Source of the DNA: Aphrophora alni
Lineage: Eukaryota > Arthropoda > Insecta > Hemiptera > Aphrophoridae
Direction of reading: 5' to 3'
DNA: 64,000 bases
Assembly: GCA_963513935.1 (NCBI GenBank)
Contig: OY740771.1
Span: forward strand, 12,863,138 to 12,927,137
This document shows, piece by piece, positions 34,671 through 48,412 of the stretch. The translations under genes were made by a program, and so were the position numbers. The notes under the pieces are model-generated. The model was not told the DNA's origin. It did not search any database and was given only the letters and a program-made list of their open reading frames with translations. The number at the start of each line of letters is the position of its first letter. Within the stretch, counting starts at the first letter, position 1.

Positions 34671-34950
34671 AGCATAGAAGAAGGAATTAGAATAAAAAAG
34701 TCACAGACCATGTTAAACAGCGTGATACGAGGGCGATCGGCCCCTAGGAGCGCCACTAGTTGTTTTGTAGCAGTTCTTGTTTTCAAGTAGTTTCGGCTGT
34801 CAAGACCACCCCATCCCCGTCAGCATGGCAGCGATGCTACTAGCGCTTTCTGTTGTCCAGTAACCAAACTAAGGATATTTTGGCGATCGAGGGCATCACG
34901 CTAGAGCCTATACCTGTGACTTTCTTATTCTAATTCCTTCTTCTATGCTA
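34670..34950. mobile_element. 281-bp MITE with ~40-bp inverted ends
   Basis: TAGCATAGAAGAAGGAATTA at the left is mirrored at the right by TAATTCCTTCTTCTATGCTA, and the match continues through AGAATAA and AGTCACAG. Secondary paired phrases GAGGGCGATCGG and GGCGATCGAGGGC lie further in. The flanks are TA/TTA-like, so the target duplication is short and uncertain. No coding content. Confidence 0.8.
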
Positions 34951-35089
34951 TTAGAGAGCTTTCCCCCCTTTTTATGAGGGGATGATTACCTAGAGGTTTA
35001 AAAAAAGTAATGGACTCCTATTAAAGTGTCGTTATGGGAATTACAAAAATATTTTTGTGGTTAAAAAAACTTTGAAAAATTAAGAATTT

Positions 35090-37220
35090 TAAATAAAAGC
35101 ATAAAATAAACAACTCTAGCTAGGATCAGAAGAGAAAACAGCTGATCAATAGAGACCTGACAGGAAAGCGATCTAGTTCATGATTAGATGAAGAAAGGTG
35201 TACTTTTCCAGATCCAGTTAGGGCACCTCGGGATTGCCATACCTTTATTGACTCTAAGAGAGCATCTGAGAGGAAAAATACAACAACTAAATTGTACATT
35301 TAACCATTTAACCATTTGAGGATTTTGATTAAATTTATAAAATGAACCCACAAGTACATTAAAAAAACACGTTGGTCTCTATCTGTAAAAAAATGAGAAT
35401 AAAAAAAAAATAATAATAATAACAATAGTTATTGGAACTGTTATAAAAGACGAGGTTTTTTTTTTCAAATTAGTATCCTCCGATTATGTTAAAACTTTTC
35501 AGTAAATAAGAAAATCAATGACGCAGTTTAGCAAATGGTAAAAATATATTAATTGATGAATAATTAACTAACAAAATTAATTTGACCGACTTCGTTTAAA
35601 TTAATGAATTAAATTTACGACAAGTTTAAAAATCAATACTCATCCAGAAAAATACATGTATCATATTGCAGCTTTAAATTACCGATTAATCGATGAAAGG
35701 AGGAATGAATCACACTTCTGATTGATTTGAAGTTCACAAACACTCAACCAATTGAGGTGAATCACCTGACTGGCCCGTATCTAATTATGTAAGGAAATAA
35801 TGCGGAATCTATGAAATGCAAACACATTAGTTTTTACTAGGGTCGAGAGGTTATTGACTCTTCCCACGAGGGTAAGGCTAGATTTCAGATAGTATTTCCA
35901 ACTGTCCGGTTTTATCAGTTACTATTCGGTGTCCGATGACGGGATATATGTGATGAAAATACAGAAAATTACCAAATGGTCAAAAATTGTTCAGGAAAAA
36001 GATCGGATAATTTGTTGACCTCGAAAATAGTCTGTTTTTTTTTGTTTTTGTTGTTTAAAGGTAAAACATCTTTCACTTATCATAGCCCTAAAAAAAATGG
36101 AAGAAAATAACATAAATTAAAGACCACTTGCAGTCGAATACTCTAATACCGCCAGGGTCCGAAGAGAACAACCTGATAGGAAAAATGAAAGAATGATATC
36201 TAACCCAAAACTACGTTAAAAAAGGTGTAGATCCAGATAAGCTCCCTCGGAATTGCCAAGCCAGTACTCACTACAGTAAACTTGCAAGAGTTATTTCTAA
36301 AAGAGCACTAAAAGTTGACATTTTAAACATATTAAAAATATTCTCTTAAGGGTCCGAAATTTTTTAAAAAGTAAATAATTATTTTGTATTTTAAGACGAA
36401 AAACTTCACGGTTGTTATCACCTCATAATAAAAAAAAAAGAAGTAAAGAATATAAAATAAAGACTCCTAGCCCTTGAGTATTGTAATAGCCTCAAGGTCA
36501 GAAAAGAACAAGAGTTGGTCAAGAGAAACTTGATTCGAAAGGATGTAGATTCAGCTAGGTCCTTCGGGATTGCCAAACCCGTACTCAGTAAATTTACCCC
36601 TTAAGGGTCATTTGTGTTCTGGATTAGAATAGTATGCAGTTCAAGGGTAATATTCACATTCCCATTTAATCCAAATTTTTAACGAAAGAGTTCTAAAATG
36701 ACGACGAAACATTTAAAATTTTCAAACGGTTTTGTATTTTTATTTCTCAATATAGACATTTTTGAGGAAGTTCTACATTACTTTTGTTTTTTTTTAAATG
36801 TTTTATGGCTAGGTGTGCAAGATAGTTAGGTGTGACATATACATATAGTTAAAGTGTCAGAATAGAACAAGAGTTGGTTAGGTTAGGTTAGGGCGTGATT
36901 ACTCCCTAACCTGATTGGAAAGATGAAAAAGAGCGATGTAAGAGTAGATGAAAAAATGTGTAAATCCAGCTGGGGTGCCTCGGTATTGCCTTTATTTACC
37001 CTAAGTGAGCTCTTTAAGGTTTTTAGTTGGATTCAAAATTCCCAATTAAATTAGATGATCAACTTTTAGTGTCCTACATTACAAATAAGTTACTCTGGCT
37101 GGATCTGCATCCTTTTTCTAGTATTGGATTATATCACTCTCTTCCATCTTTACTATTAGTCTCTTTTGATCAATTCTTGTTTTTTTCCGACACTGACAAA
37201 GAGTATTCGAAAGCTAGGGT
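35090..37220. repeat. Scattered family A copies
   Basis: Forward fragments at about 35095-35280, 36050-36300, 36400-36610 and 36850-37020 and a reverse fragment at about 37085-37220 all carry GATCCAGCTAGG-like and GAAAAGAACAAGAG-like words. Between them lies AT-rich DNA with no recognised gene. Confidence 0.7.
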
Positions 37221-38230
37221 TAGGTTAGGTTAGGTTTATTTAATATAGCGACGATGATCTAGTGTTTCTTCGCTTTTAAACAACAAGAAAAATACATACA
37301 AATAAGATGGTCCAAAAAATTGCACTTAATTTCTCACACACCCATTCATTTAACCTAACCTAACCTAACCTAACCTAACCCAACCTAACCTTCACCATAA
37401 TGTCAGTTCTGTATTTGTCACCAAAAAAATGAAAAACAATCATTTAGGGTGTCTTATATTGTTTTAAACAGTATTTATGTATGTAAATAAGGTGTAAACT
37501 TGCTTAACTTGACAATAAAGTTCGCTGAACACGAGCGTTTTGCAACTGCGTCAACCCTACTTTGCGACGCGCTTCAGCAAATCATGCATTTCAATGGGAC
37601 CGTACACACGTCTGTCGTTGCACGCGGCTGTAGATATCCGTATCTACAACAGCAACGTCACGTGATGGAGTGGATGCAGTGTGTGGTTTGGGATTATTCA
37701 GTAGAGAAAATAATGGTTACTTTCTAACTAACGGTTATTTTCTTACTGATCAGTAACTAGTTATTTAAACAGTGACTCAGTAACGGTTATTGTAGTGTGG
37801 GAGACCGCATAACCCGTTATGAAGTATTATGTTATGAAGTAGTTTTTATTAACATACACAGATTTATTTTTAACTACTATTAGATATATCATATCTACAA
37901 TCATAACTATGTTTAAAAACCTATGATAGATAGTGGTGTTTAGTTTTTTACTTTAGTATTATATACTTTTTAACAGTATACTTTATATATTACTGTATAT
38001 CAATTCCTCAACTAACAGTTTTATACTAAAATGCAATAACATGTTTTCAAGTTAAAACAAGTCTTTTATATTACGGTAATTACTAGAAAACAAAATATCA
38101 TATTCCAATAATTAACCAAGAATATTAGGCCTATATGTAGCAATAATTTAGTAACTATAAAGGACAACGGTAACTGTTAGTGATTCTTTTATGTAACGAC
38201 TAAAAGGGTTAGGTTAGGTTAGATTAGGTA
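36875..38230. repeat. Cluster of interstitial TTAGG/CCTAA islands
   Basis: Four short islands lie within 1.4 kb: GGTTAGG units at 36875-36892, TTAGG units at 37208-37229, a CCTAA run with one variant at 37350-37391 and GGGTTAGGTTAGG at about 38206-38220. The second and third face each other in opposite orientation about 120 bp apart. Internal telomere-like repeats of this kind are typical of insects with TTAGG telomeres. Confidence 0.8.
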
Positions 38231-38835
38231 TTATTATTATTATATCTAAAGAATGTTAAAGAAAAAATGTTTGAAAAATATTTATACAGATTGCTGCAAA
38301 ATTGTGTTTCCAAACATCAGGAGGTAGTTCCCACATTGAAACTAATAAAAAAGTCCCTATTAACGTATTGCCCGAAATTGCTTAGTTCCCCAGATATCCG
38401 CCATTTTGTTTTTTTCACAAAATGTTTTTTTTTCTGTTTTGAAAAAATATCCAAGGTAATCCGGGTAATCCAATAAGCCGTTTCAAAATGGCCGCTCCTT
38501 ATATATTTTTATAAAAATTTCCGTCTATAAAACGGAAAATTTGTATGCAAAATTTAATCAGACGTCATTTTGAAACAGATTATTGAGTTAGGTTGAGTTA
38601 TTTTTTTTTTCAAAATAGTTCTTTACTTTATTTGATACCATGCCAAGTTTCAATTCAATTCATCAAACCGTTATGGGGATAAAAAACAAAATGGCGGATA
38701 TCTGTTAAACTAGTCAAATCCGGACATAAGTTTATGGGAAATTTTTATAACTTTGAATATGTGGAACCACCTCCTGTAGTTTGGAGAGACAATTTTGGAA
38801 CACCCTGAATATTTAAATATACGATTTTGTTATAA
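38230..38835. repeat. Single arm of a foldback-type element
   Basis: The sequence TTTCAAAATGGCCGCTCC, AATCCGGACATAAGTTTATG and TTGGAACACCCTGAATAT follows the order of one arm of the element at 4346-5103, including the terminal ACACCCTG motif. Only traces of a partner arm are visible near 38340-38480. Confidence 0.5.
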
Positions 38836-39340
38836 ACTCGCTCTAAATTGACTGAAATAAAGTTTTAAATTACTGTGAAGTTCGTTTAGTAGTTTTTCGA
38901 TCATTAATCTTCAAATTTCATTTACTATAAATCGATCGAAATCTGTAGAGCCGATTTTGAGAAATCAAGTCTTTTATAAGAGCTCCGTGGCCGATTTTTA
39001 AAATTTTTACCGATAACTAACGAATATAATTTGAAAAAAATACCGTCCAATAAGTTTTGCTTGAATACTAAGTAGTATATTTTAGGAAATTAAAAAAAAT
39101 CCTTAAACCCGATTTTGAGAAAATAAGAATATTTTGTTTATATTCTAGTGAAAGCTACCTCCAAATTTGACTCATAGAAAAATGAATAACACCAACCGAG
39201 ATTTCGGTCGTAACATGTACCAAATTTTATTAATATCAGACTGATTGTGCTGTAGAGCCCAACAGATCTAGACAGACAGCAGGGTATCTTGGGGGTGGGG
39301 GTACCCTCAAAACGAATATTTTCACAAAATGTTCGATAAA
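38836..39340. repeat. Dispersed family D copy
   Basis: Words such as CGATTTTGAGAAAATAAGAA, ACCGATAACTAACGAATATA and GTGCTGTAGAGCCCAACAGA, followed by AGACAGACAGCA, recur in the same order at about 5790-6140, 16060-16440, 44100-44870 and 61130-62060. No reading frame is shared. The class is unknown; it could be the 3' part of a retroelement. Confidence 0.6.
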
Positions 39341-42300
39341 GGTTTCTCGACCCACTCATAACTTCTCTATATTACATACACTTAAGAAATAAAAAATGAG
39401 AAAACAGTGACTTATATTACCAGTGGGATTCCCTTCAAAACGCGGAATAGGCAAGTCGCACAATTCATCATAACTATTTCTCATATATTATTCAAATAGA
39501 AAATTAATACTTTATAATGCACGTCACAGAGGTAGACTTTCCCTGAGGGGTTTACTGTGTGTAAATTTAAACCGTTAACTTTTGTGAGATAAAAAATTCA
39601 GATCCAATTGTCACGCATGAGAAATATATATATACTGTTTAGTTTAGCGAAATGTTAATCACAACACAACTTGAATACCCACAAAAAGTAAACACTATAT
39701 GAGTTAACCTAAAAATAATTTAAAACAGCTGTTATTAATTTTCAAACAAGATAAGAAAATAAAACTTTTTTGAGAATGTATAACAGCTATTTCAAAAACA
39801 AAAGAATTAAACTAAGTCGTATTAGAGAATTTATTTCAAATTATTTTTATTGTGAAACATGTTATTTACCTATAACAGGCATATTATTTAGATGATAAAT
39901 TTATTACTAAAGTGTTTCCAAGGAAAATGAATAATTTCGGCAAATCAGCTGGTAACACTGTTTAATTTGACAGCTCAATCGTTAAAATCGGCCCTACAGT
40001 AATGAAATGCGCGACTGTTGCAGGAATTCCTGATTAAATATAACGCAAAGATTAATATTAAATGAATTGCGCTTGCGCAGTTCACATTTAGCAAATAATT
40101 TAACTGTTTAACGTTTGGGAAGGTACAAAATACATTTTTAGCATCATTTATTTTAATTTTAAAATGTTCATGGATAATATTTAAGATTCTTGTATGGATA
40201 AAATAACAACTGTAATTTTTTCAGAGAAAACTCGTTCGTAAATTGATAATTAATTGTATTTTAAACATCATTTCATCTCTAAAGTTTTGGCCAGTTTTAA
40301 ATGAATTTCTGAGAATCTCGTGAAAAGTCAGAGCATAGAGAAAATACAAGTTTTATCCTTGTTGTTTAGAAGCGTCTTGATAAGGAGAAAAGAGCATAGA
40401 GGCCCTTAGTCCTCGAATACTCTATTCCAAGGTCAGAGTTGTTCAAGAGAGATCTGATAGGAGAGATGAAAGAGAGAAAACTAACCAATGACTAGAAGAA
40501 AAATGTTGCAGATCCAGCTAGCACTACCTCGGGATTGTACATAGTGAGCCCCTCAATGACCCCGTGAATATTGAACATTTTGTGGGAAGAGATTTGATAC
40601 GAAAGATGAAAGAGTTAGATCTAACCCAAGAATATACATAAAGAAAGGTGTAGCTCCAGCTAGCACTACCTCGGGATTGTCACTCAGAAGTGCGCCCTAA
40701 CCTAGTTGCGGCCACTTCGAACACCTGTCTTAATCAACAAGTAAAAACTTTGCTTAATTTTAACTTTGTATTAAGCCCAATTTAATTCTAAATGCATTTA
40801 AATATTTTATTTTGTTCTGTTAAAACACAAACAAACTACAGTCAATTAAAGCTTTAAATAACTTTTGAAAGACCCCGATATGCCAATAGTTTATTAGTAC
40901 TAGTCAATTAATAGTCTATTAGTACAATATCATTTTATAAAAATTGCATCCTTTGTTTTATTCACTCACATACACGTAGCGTAAAGAAAGTTATGTGATG
41001 GGTCAAAAATTGAGGTCCCCTGAGTCCTTAAAACTAGATTTGGAATTATGTCTGTCTGTCTCTGCAGTAGATCCAGCTAGGATACCAGGGGATTGTCAAC
41101 CCTTATGTATAAGTGAAGAGAAAAAAAATAAAAGTATTGATTTGTTAGAGAAATTAAAAATTTTCCTCCCAACTTTTTCAAACGGGTATATATCTGAGAT
41201 TACGCGGTTTTTTACGTCAATAGAAATTTTTTTTCTACTTTTAACAAAAGTAACTTATCTAAAAAACTTTTTTTTTTATTTATAGCAATGATAAAAATTT
41301 CGAGTGTAGAACATTTCTGATTCTTTTCTGGAATTTGTCTAGACTTTTTTTCATTTTCAATTGGAGATTTCCGGGAGCTTTAGGAAATGAGAGTCTATAA
41401 TAGGAAAAACAAAAAGTTAACCTAATTATAATAGAACATGTTTCATTGTTGGAATACCCCCTTTCTAAATACCTCCATTGCCCTCTCAAGAGAGGCCTAC
41501 TCGTTTTAAACAACCAATTTGATTCTCATAACTTGAAGTATATTTTCTTGGAACCGACTCTTTATCGGTATGAAGCGATCCCCTCCTCCCTCACCTCCAT
41601 TTGATACCACCACCGGCAGTTACTTTGAAACATATCCGTGAATTCTATGTTTCCCACGGCAAAAAAACAAAGACAGACATATTTTCTTAGAGCGGTCACT
41701 TTGTCACATGATCCGACCCACTCTCTCCGAAAAGTATCATTGTAGAAAATTTATAAATTCATAGTTCAATTTCACGTACATTAAACAATAGTATATGACA
41801 AGTTGCGTTTTGAGTTTTGCGTAATATTCATATTTTTGGTGAATTTAAAAAAAATATTCCTGACTTATTAGAAATTTTTTTTCTTTAAAAAATTGATTTT
41901 TCAACATATACATTTTATAAATTAATTTTTTGTATCAACATTTATTCACACCTATGTTAATTTTTTTTTTAAATGTTAAAATTTTGTTTTAATTTGTTAC
42001 ATGGTATAAATAGATTTTTTATGGCTTTTTCACTTTTTGTATTTTTTTTATTCCAAACTTACTAACTCCATTACCTTTAGAACTAACATTTAGTTTCATT
42101 ACTAGATAAATTTTATGCGCATTTCTGAGAAAAATGATACATACCGTAACAAGTTGTGTTTTGTATAATATCACTATTTTTTGTGATTTTTTCCCTAAAC
42201 TTCCTAACTTTTCAGAAAGTTTTTTTTTTTTTTTTCATAATAAAAATTAATTATTCAACATGTAAATTTTATAAATTGATTAAATATTTTTTTCAACATT

Positions 42301-45300
42301 TAATTTTATAAATTGATTAAAAATTTTTACAAAACTTTATTTAATCTTTATTATTTTTATAATTGTGATATATGATATAAAAAGGCTTTTCTGGGGCGTT
42401 TTCACTTTTTTTTCTTTTTTTTTCTTTCTTATTTTTCCCTTCACATTTTTGATTCCTAACTCCAAATCTTTGACATCTAACACTTTTTTCACTACATAGA
42501 TAAATTCTACTCATCTTCCTGAGAAAAAGTATATATAACAAGTTGTATCTTCCATAATATTACTAATTTTTATGAAAAAAAAAAAACGAATAAATGGGCC
42601 GATTTTATAGGTGGTTCTAGGATTAAGTTGGGTTAAACGAATTTTAAACATATCTAAAGACGTTTGTTTCATTTCTTCAATAACTCAAAATTGCTCGATA
42701 ACATAAAAAAAGAGCCACAAATTTACGATTTTATCAAAATCGGCTCTGACGATTTGTGAGTTGTTGGTATAAATCGGGATTGATATAAAATAAGTAATTT
42801 TTCAAATTCGTCTTTCCTTTAAATTTTAGTTAATTGTGAAAATTGATAATGCAAACCCGTGATAAAATCAGAAATAAACTCAATTTTAATCAAATAGATT
42901 TAAGTCTTAGGATGTATCTAGCACAAGGGAAACAAATTTCAGCTCTTATTTTAAAATACAGGGTGTCGAGAAATTCAGAAACTGATTGTGTAGGAGAAAA
43001 TATAAAAGAAATGCCATATAACATAATAATATAGTCCTAGCTTGTCCGTCTATCTGCCATTTTTTTGTTTTACAAAAAAGAAATTAACTTTGGAAATAGG
43101 ATACTGGGTTCAGATTTGATATAGGTACGAATTTTTTTTATGCAACGTTTTAGAATTGTATCAAAAAACAAATAAGCCTAACTGTTTCCCTATATTTTAA
43201 AAATGGCTGCTGTTTAAAATAAGTCAAATATCTCAAGAATCGTTAATTTTATAAAAAATGTACAAGAGACAAAAAGTTTCCTTTTTCAATCACAAACAAA
43301 ATGGTTTTTCATTTTTACTGTACTTTAAAAGATAATTGAGTTATTGGCAAAGTACCGAAAAAATATTTCTTTGGTGATTGTATACAACACCCAAGATTAA
43401 GCTAAAACCAAAATATTTTTGAATTTTTACAATTTTTAGTAAGAATAACAATATCTAAAGAATCTAATTTCAATTACATAAACCTAATATTAGTAAAAAA
43501 AAAGTACTATAAATAAATCTAGTAGTCTACTAATCAGCTACGCTTATCAACTATTTTTTATTTGTAATATTATAAGTGCTTTTAGGCCTACATTGAAAGG
43601 AAAACAATATAAACAAAATTCAACTGCATCAAAATCTATTTCTTATTTTGTTACTTGAAACATTCGTATACCAAATCTGAACTCAATATCCTGTCTATTT
43701 AAAAAGTTATAACTTTTTTGTAAAAACAAAAAACAAAATGGAGGATAGACAGAAAACTAATCAATATAGGACTATAAGCCTATGTTACATGGCATTTCTT
43801 GTATATTTCGTCCTACCCTATCAGTTCTTGAAGTTTGGTTCAGTAATATTTGGACACTCTGTATATTTTTCCAAATATGGTTCACTTTTTTACAAAAAAA
43901 AAATGCTATTTTTGTGAAGAATTTTTGTTTGGATTTGTGGATGTGTGAGTGAGAAAGTTTGTGCAATATTTTTCACAGTTTATTTCAATGTATTTAAATA
44001 GAGTCTAACCCTAACTTATCTTCGCTGTGAAATCGTTGCGTAGGCCTATATAGTATTTTATTGAAAGTGAGGGCAGTTATTCTATTATAATGATGATTTT
44101 TTACAATAATTTATAAACCGTTATTTTCTTTAAGATTACCTTAGGAAATTAATCTTCACAATTCACCTAAATCGGTACAGCTGATTTTAAGAAAATTGGG
44201 TCTTTTACATCTCTGTGTGTGATTTTATTGTTTTTATACCAACAACACTCCTAAGCCAGCATTTTTGACAAAACGCCGACACGTATATTTTGTTTGGATG
44301 TTAATGAGCTACATTTCAAGAAAATTTAATCAAAATCGTTAGAATAGATTGCGAGAAAACTGAAATTAAAAGCAGCTCTTCCAAAATTTTGAATTGAAAA
44401 AATAACAAAAACACACTTTTCGAATTTGATCAAAATCGGTCCTCTCGTTTGTGCTGTACAACAATGTAAAAGACAACGGACACCATAAAGACAGACTATT
44501 CCAAAATGCACGGTTTTCGACTAAGTGAATTTTTGAGAAAATATGTATTTTATAACAGCCCAAAAGCCTTACATTTTGGTTTCTTACCGATAACTCACGA
44601 ATCGGTTTTTTTTTTTAGCAACGATGATTAAGATTTGATCAAAATCTTTATGGTCGATTTTGAGAAAATCGTAATTTCATGTTTTTTTTCTTATGAGAAC
44701 TACCTCCAAATTTAGATTTATAAAAAAAACATAAGATATGAATACAATTTCATTGAAATCGGCCCGGGTGTTTGGGCTGTAGAGAACTGCACATACGATA
44801 GACAGACATCATTTGCAAAACCACTTTTTTGGATTCAGGAGATTTCTAAACGTGGATTTTTGATTCATCTGATAACTGTCTCTATACTACGTGTTAAAAT
44901 CCCAAATAAACATTTCAAAATGGCTGTTTTCAATTGTTCGATTTATGTCTTCGGGTTTTTTCCCTTATTATAAATATCACTAGATAACCATAAATTTGAT
45001 TAAAAAAGTTGTTAAAAGGTTTTCTTATCTCGCAATTGTGTATAACACTACTTTCTTCACATTGGGGTAGGTTCTAGCGAGCCTTTTAGATCATTCGCTA
45101 CGCTCGTAGCCTGTCGTATCTCGTAACTATACGAAAATCACATTTTTTAGAGGTTAGGATTCAAAATTACATTTTTTACAATAACTTTGCTGTTTGTTAT
45201 AGTAGAAATTGGTACCATTTAATGATGAATCTCCAATTTTGTCTAATTTAGTGAGATATGTTACAATACCAAGTGATAAGAACCAAAATGGGGTCAATTT

Positions 45301-45400
45301 TTCAATTACGATTTTTTGAATTTTAATGTTTTTTATAACCACATTTCGTCATCGTATCTTTATGTTTGTGGTCGTTATTGTGCTTACATACAGCCAAGGA
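39341..45400. other. Gene-free AT-rich DNA with repeat fragments
   Basis: No supportable gene on either strand. Contents seen: family A fragments at about 40370-40690 and 41040-41100; a tandem-like AT-rich duplication around 41860-42560 sharing AACAAGTTGTGTTTTG-like and TTTTTCACTTTTT-like words; a family C fragment at about 43060-43480; family D copies at 44100-44870; a family B fragment at 45070-45230. Confidence 0.5.
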
Positions 45401-45509
45401 CGACGTACGGACGGAAGTGTGAAAAATCACTTTTCCTGAACTTTTTAACCAAACTTACACTATATTGAGTTATAAATTTAACAAAAATTATTTTCTTTTG
45501 CGTCCGTTT

Positions 45510-45535
45510 AAAAAAAAAAAAAAAAAAAAAAAAAA
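45510..45535. repeat. Poly-A run of 26
   Basis: A pure A run. It could be the tail of a retrotransposed sequence on the + strand, but nothing upstream was recognised as a retroelement. Confidence 0.9.
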
Positions 45536-45739
45536 CGACTAGAACATTTTACCAAACCTTAAAACAATTTCAACGCTCTAACAATTCATTTTACCAACTA
45601 TTAAAAATTGATTGTCCCCCAAGGCGTGAGAATAGAGATTTAGGGATGACAACCTACTGACAAGAAAAGAATAGAATACAGATCGCATTCAAAGGGATTA
45701 CATCCGGAGACAAGTTGCAGTAAGGGAGGGGAGCATTGT

Positions 45740-45860
45740 TGTTGAACCAATCAGAATGTTAAGCCACGCCTACCGGCGAATAAACTTTCAGCAGTTTTGT
45801 GATCATGTGTATTTAGTTTAGTATGCTCCCTTAGATCTCTGAGTGCGGGTGTTTACACAA
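45740..45860 (+). promoter_or_regulatory. Putative Six4 proximal promoter
   Basis: AACCAATCAG (45745-45754) is a full match to the NF-Y-type CCAAT box, and CCACGCC (45764-45770) is a KLF/Sp-type CACCC box 12 bp further on. No TATA box is evident. TCAGCA at 45788 resembles an arthropod initiator only weakly. The region is somewhat more GC-rich than its surroundings and lies about 350 bp upstream of the Six4 start codon, leaving room for a 5' UTR of roughly 270-320 nt. The transcription start is inferred, not shown. Confidence 0.4.
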
Positions 45861-46113
45861 ACAGTGAAAACACGATGTGTTAATTTTAAAAAGTGAAATT
45901 TGTAGTGTTACCGTTTTTGTTTGGGTGCAAATTTTGTTAGAAATCAGCAAAGGAAAAATAAATCCTAACCATAATTTTGAATATTATTTCTTTTAAGCAG
46001 TTAAAAATGTTTTAAATACGGTAATCTTTTTGTTATTTTCAATTTGCAAATGTTCATAAATTTAAATTGTTCGGTTTGTAAATAATGTCACGTAAATTAG
46101 TGTAAATTTCAAA

Positions 46114-46787
46114 ATGGCAGCGAATACATTATCACCTAATAGTTATGTGTCTTCACCAGGACTAAGCGATACTTCTACCAGCAACCATACAGTCCGGCCG
46201 GGTATAATGTCAGAATATATGTCCAACTCCAATAAATTTCCTCCGATTTCATTTTCCTCAGAACAAGTGAACTGTATCTGTCAGGCACTCCAAGAAGAAG
46301 GAAATGTCCAAAAACTAGATCGTTTCCTTTGGGCATTACCCCCTCATCAACGCCTTCGTGGCCATGAAACGGTACTTTGTGCCCGCGCTGTTGTCGCTTT
46401 TCACAAAGCCGCTTATCGTGAACTTTACGCCATACTAGCGAGCCAAAATTTCGATTCAAGATATCACAGCATGTTACAGAAAATGTGGTTCCAAGCGCAT
46501 TACAATGAACAGGAAAAAGTCCGGGGTAGACAATTGGGAGCTGTTGATAAATATCGCCTTCGTAAGAAACATCCTTTACCAAAAACAATCTGGGACGGCG
46601 AAGAGACAGTTTATTGTTTTAAAGAAAAATCGAGAAACGCTTTGAAACAGTGTTATGAAAAGAATAGATATCCTACACCGGATGAAAAAAGAAATTTAGC
46701 CGATAAAACTGGTTTGACTTTGGTGCAAGTTAGTAATTGGTTCAAAAATAGAAGACAGAGGGACAGGACACCACAGCAACAACTAGG
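46114..46787 (+). CDS. Six4: Six4 homeobox transcription factor, exon 1
   Basis: Codes the N-terminal 224 residues plus two bases of codon 225. Residues 1-45 form a Ser/Thr/Asn-rich tail. Residues 46-160 are the SIX domain, which mediates Eya co-factor binding and contributes to DNA binding. About 162-221 are the homeodomain, with the SIX-type recognition helix [13 protein letters not shown] (Lys50, Asn51). [15 protein letters not shown] and [13 protein letters not shown] place it in the Six4/5 group, apart from sine oculis (GAVGKYR) and Optix. In flies and vertebrates Six4 acts with Eya in muscle, gonad and sensory development. The start ATG sits in CAAAATGG with an in-frame stop at 46093. 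The donor GG|GTAAAT at 46788 leaves phase 2; without splicing the frame stops at once at 46789. Confidence 0.97.
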
Positions 46788-47904
46788 GTAAATTAAACTA
46801 TTTAATACTAAATTATTTTTTGTTTTTCATTTATAGGTAGAATGTTTGTGTTCGGGCGAAAATTGAATTTCCGTTTGGAATCCTCGACTTATTTTTAATC
46901 CGCCGATTATTATTTTATTTATTAATCAACTTGTAGACTATTAATTTTTTTAACTCAAAATTTAGGTATAATTGTGATTTTTTCCAAATCAGTTTTCGAA
47001 CATTTTACATTTCTAAAGACCGAAATAAAACACGTTTTTGTCAAAAATATTCCAGGAGTTCTTGGACAAAAACATTTTGGCGCAATGTATAGTGTACCAA
47101 ATTATAAGGGGGAAAAAACTGACAAAAAACAAGTTGAACACTCACCACTAATTTATTACGGTAATTTTGAGGCAAGTTTATGGAAGCTAACTTTGTAAAA
47201 GTATGCTAAGGCCTAGAAATGTGGATTCTTTCCATTTAACCGTTTAAAATTCTTCCTTTGAGATATATATAGTTAAAGTACTAAAATTAGTTTATTTTAG
47301 TCGTGGTCAAAATTTATCCGATAAGACCGTCGGATTAAGACCATCGTTAAAGATTACGGTATAAACTTAATAAAGATTTCCCCGACCTTGCACCAAAACT
47401 AATATAATACCTGTGTTATTGAAAAACGTAAAATTCAAAAATTAATTTTTAATGGAACTAAAAACCTGGTTTTTGTCTAGATGATGTAGTATTTGTTTAG
47501 AGTGATTACTGGATGTTATTGGACTTCTTTTTCATTTTTTTTAGAAGGAATTAATGTCATTGTACTCTGTAATAATGATTCGCGTAAGTTTGTGAATTTT
47601 ATATTTTATTGTTTTCCTCTACATTCCAAATAGGAGATTCCAAGTTTTTTAAATTATTTAATGGTATTCTTATTCTATTACTATTTAATATTTTTCTTAT
47701 TTTAAAGAACTTTAAGTTTTTGTTTCTTTTTTTCTGCTGGAAAACCCAAAACAGTCTGAGCCTATAGAGTTTCCTAAATTTTTGTCAACCGCCATTTTTT
47801 GACAGAGCTTCGCGTTTTATGACCTCCCGCCTCTCTGTCGTAAAGCACGATAGCGGTCACAGAAATTATAAACTACCAACATGAAATTCCATAAAATAGT
47901 CTAC

Positions 47905-48412
47905 TTGTGAATCACACCTTCCGTGCGCAATGTATAGCGACTGAATCAAATGAGACAGGAAAAAAGTTTTAACTTAACTTACTGGGTATATACAGAGTGT
48001 TCCAAAACGTCAAAAAAGTAGTGTTTTACAGTTAGTTTTATTATTACCACATAACATAGCATACATAAAACAAATTTTTAGTAGGATAAGTTAAAACTTA
48101 TAGCTGTAATAGATGTGTTAATATTTTGTATCTGTATTGTTTCTGGTGGGAAATAAAATTAAATAAAAAATAAAATAAAACTTTTTTTTACAAAATGATC
48201 AGAGAACAGAGACCTTTAAAATGAGGTATCACTCGACCTACCTTTACATTTGAAAATTTTCCAAAAAAGCACTTTTGGGGCATTTTGAGATTAAAAAACA
48301 TTTTTACTGAATTCTCTACGGACGAAATAGGGGGTTTTACGTTAAAACGAAGGCTGTAGCTCATTTGGTTCAGTCGCTATACATTGCACACGGTAAGTTT
48401 GATTCACCCTGT
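47905..48412. mobile_element. Inverted-repeat element, ~45-bp arms
   Basis: GTGCGCAATGTATAGCGACT (about 47930-47949) and its inverse AGTCGCTATACATTGCACAC (about 48372-48391) lie in longer inverse arms, GAATCACACCTT... and ...GTTTGATTC. The right end runs into CACCCTGTATA, the terminal motif shared by other foldback-type repeats here. An ACAGAGTGTTCC motif lies inside. No coding content. Confidence 0.6.

Noticed and set aside
37500..37727. 75-codon frame in a GC-richer patch
   Set aside because: No domain match. A small hairpin (GTAGATA/TATCTAC) and the base composition suggest repeat-derived sequence, but it could not be assigned.
46175..46588. 137-codon minus-strand open frame over Six4 exon 1
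   Set aside because: It is the antisense shadow of the conserved SIX domain and resembles no protein.
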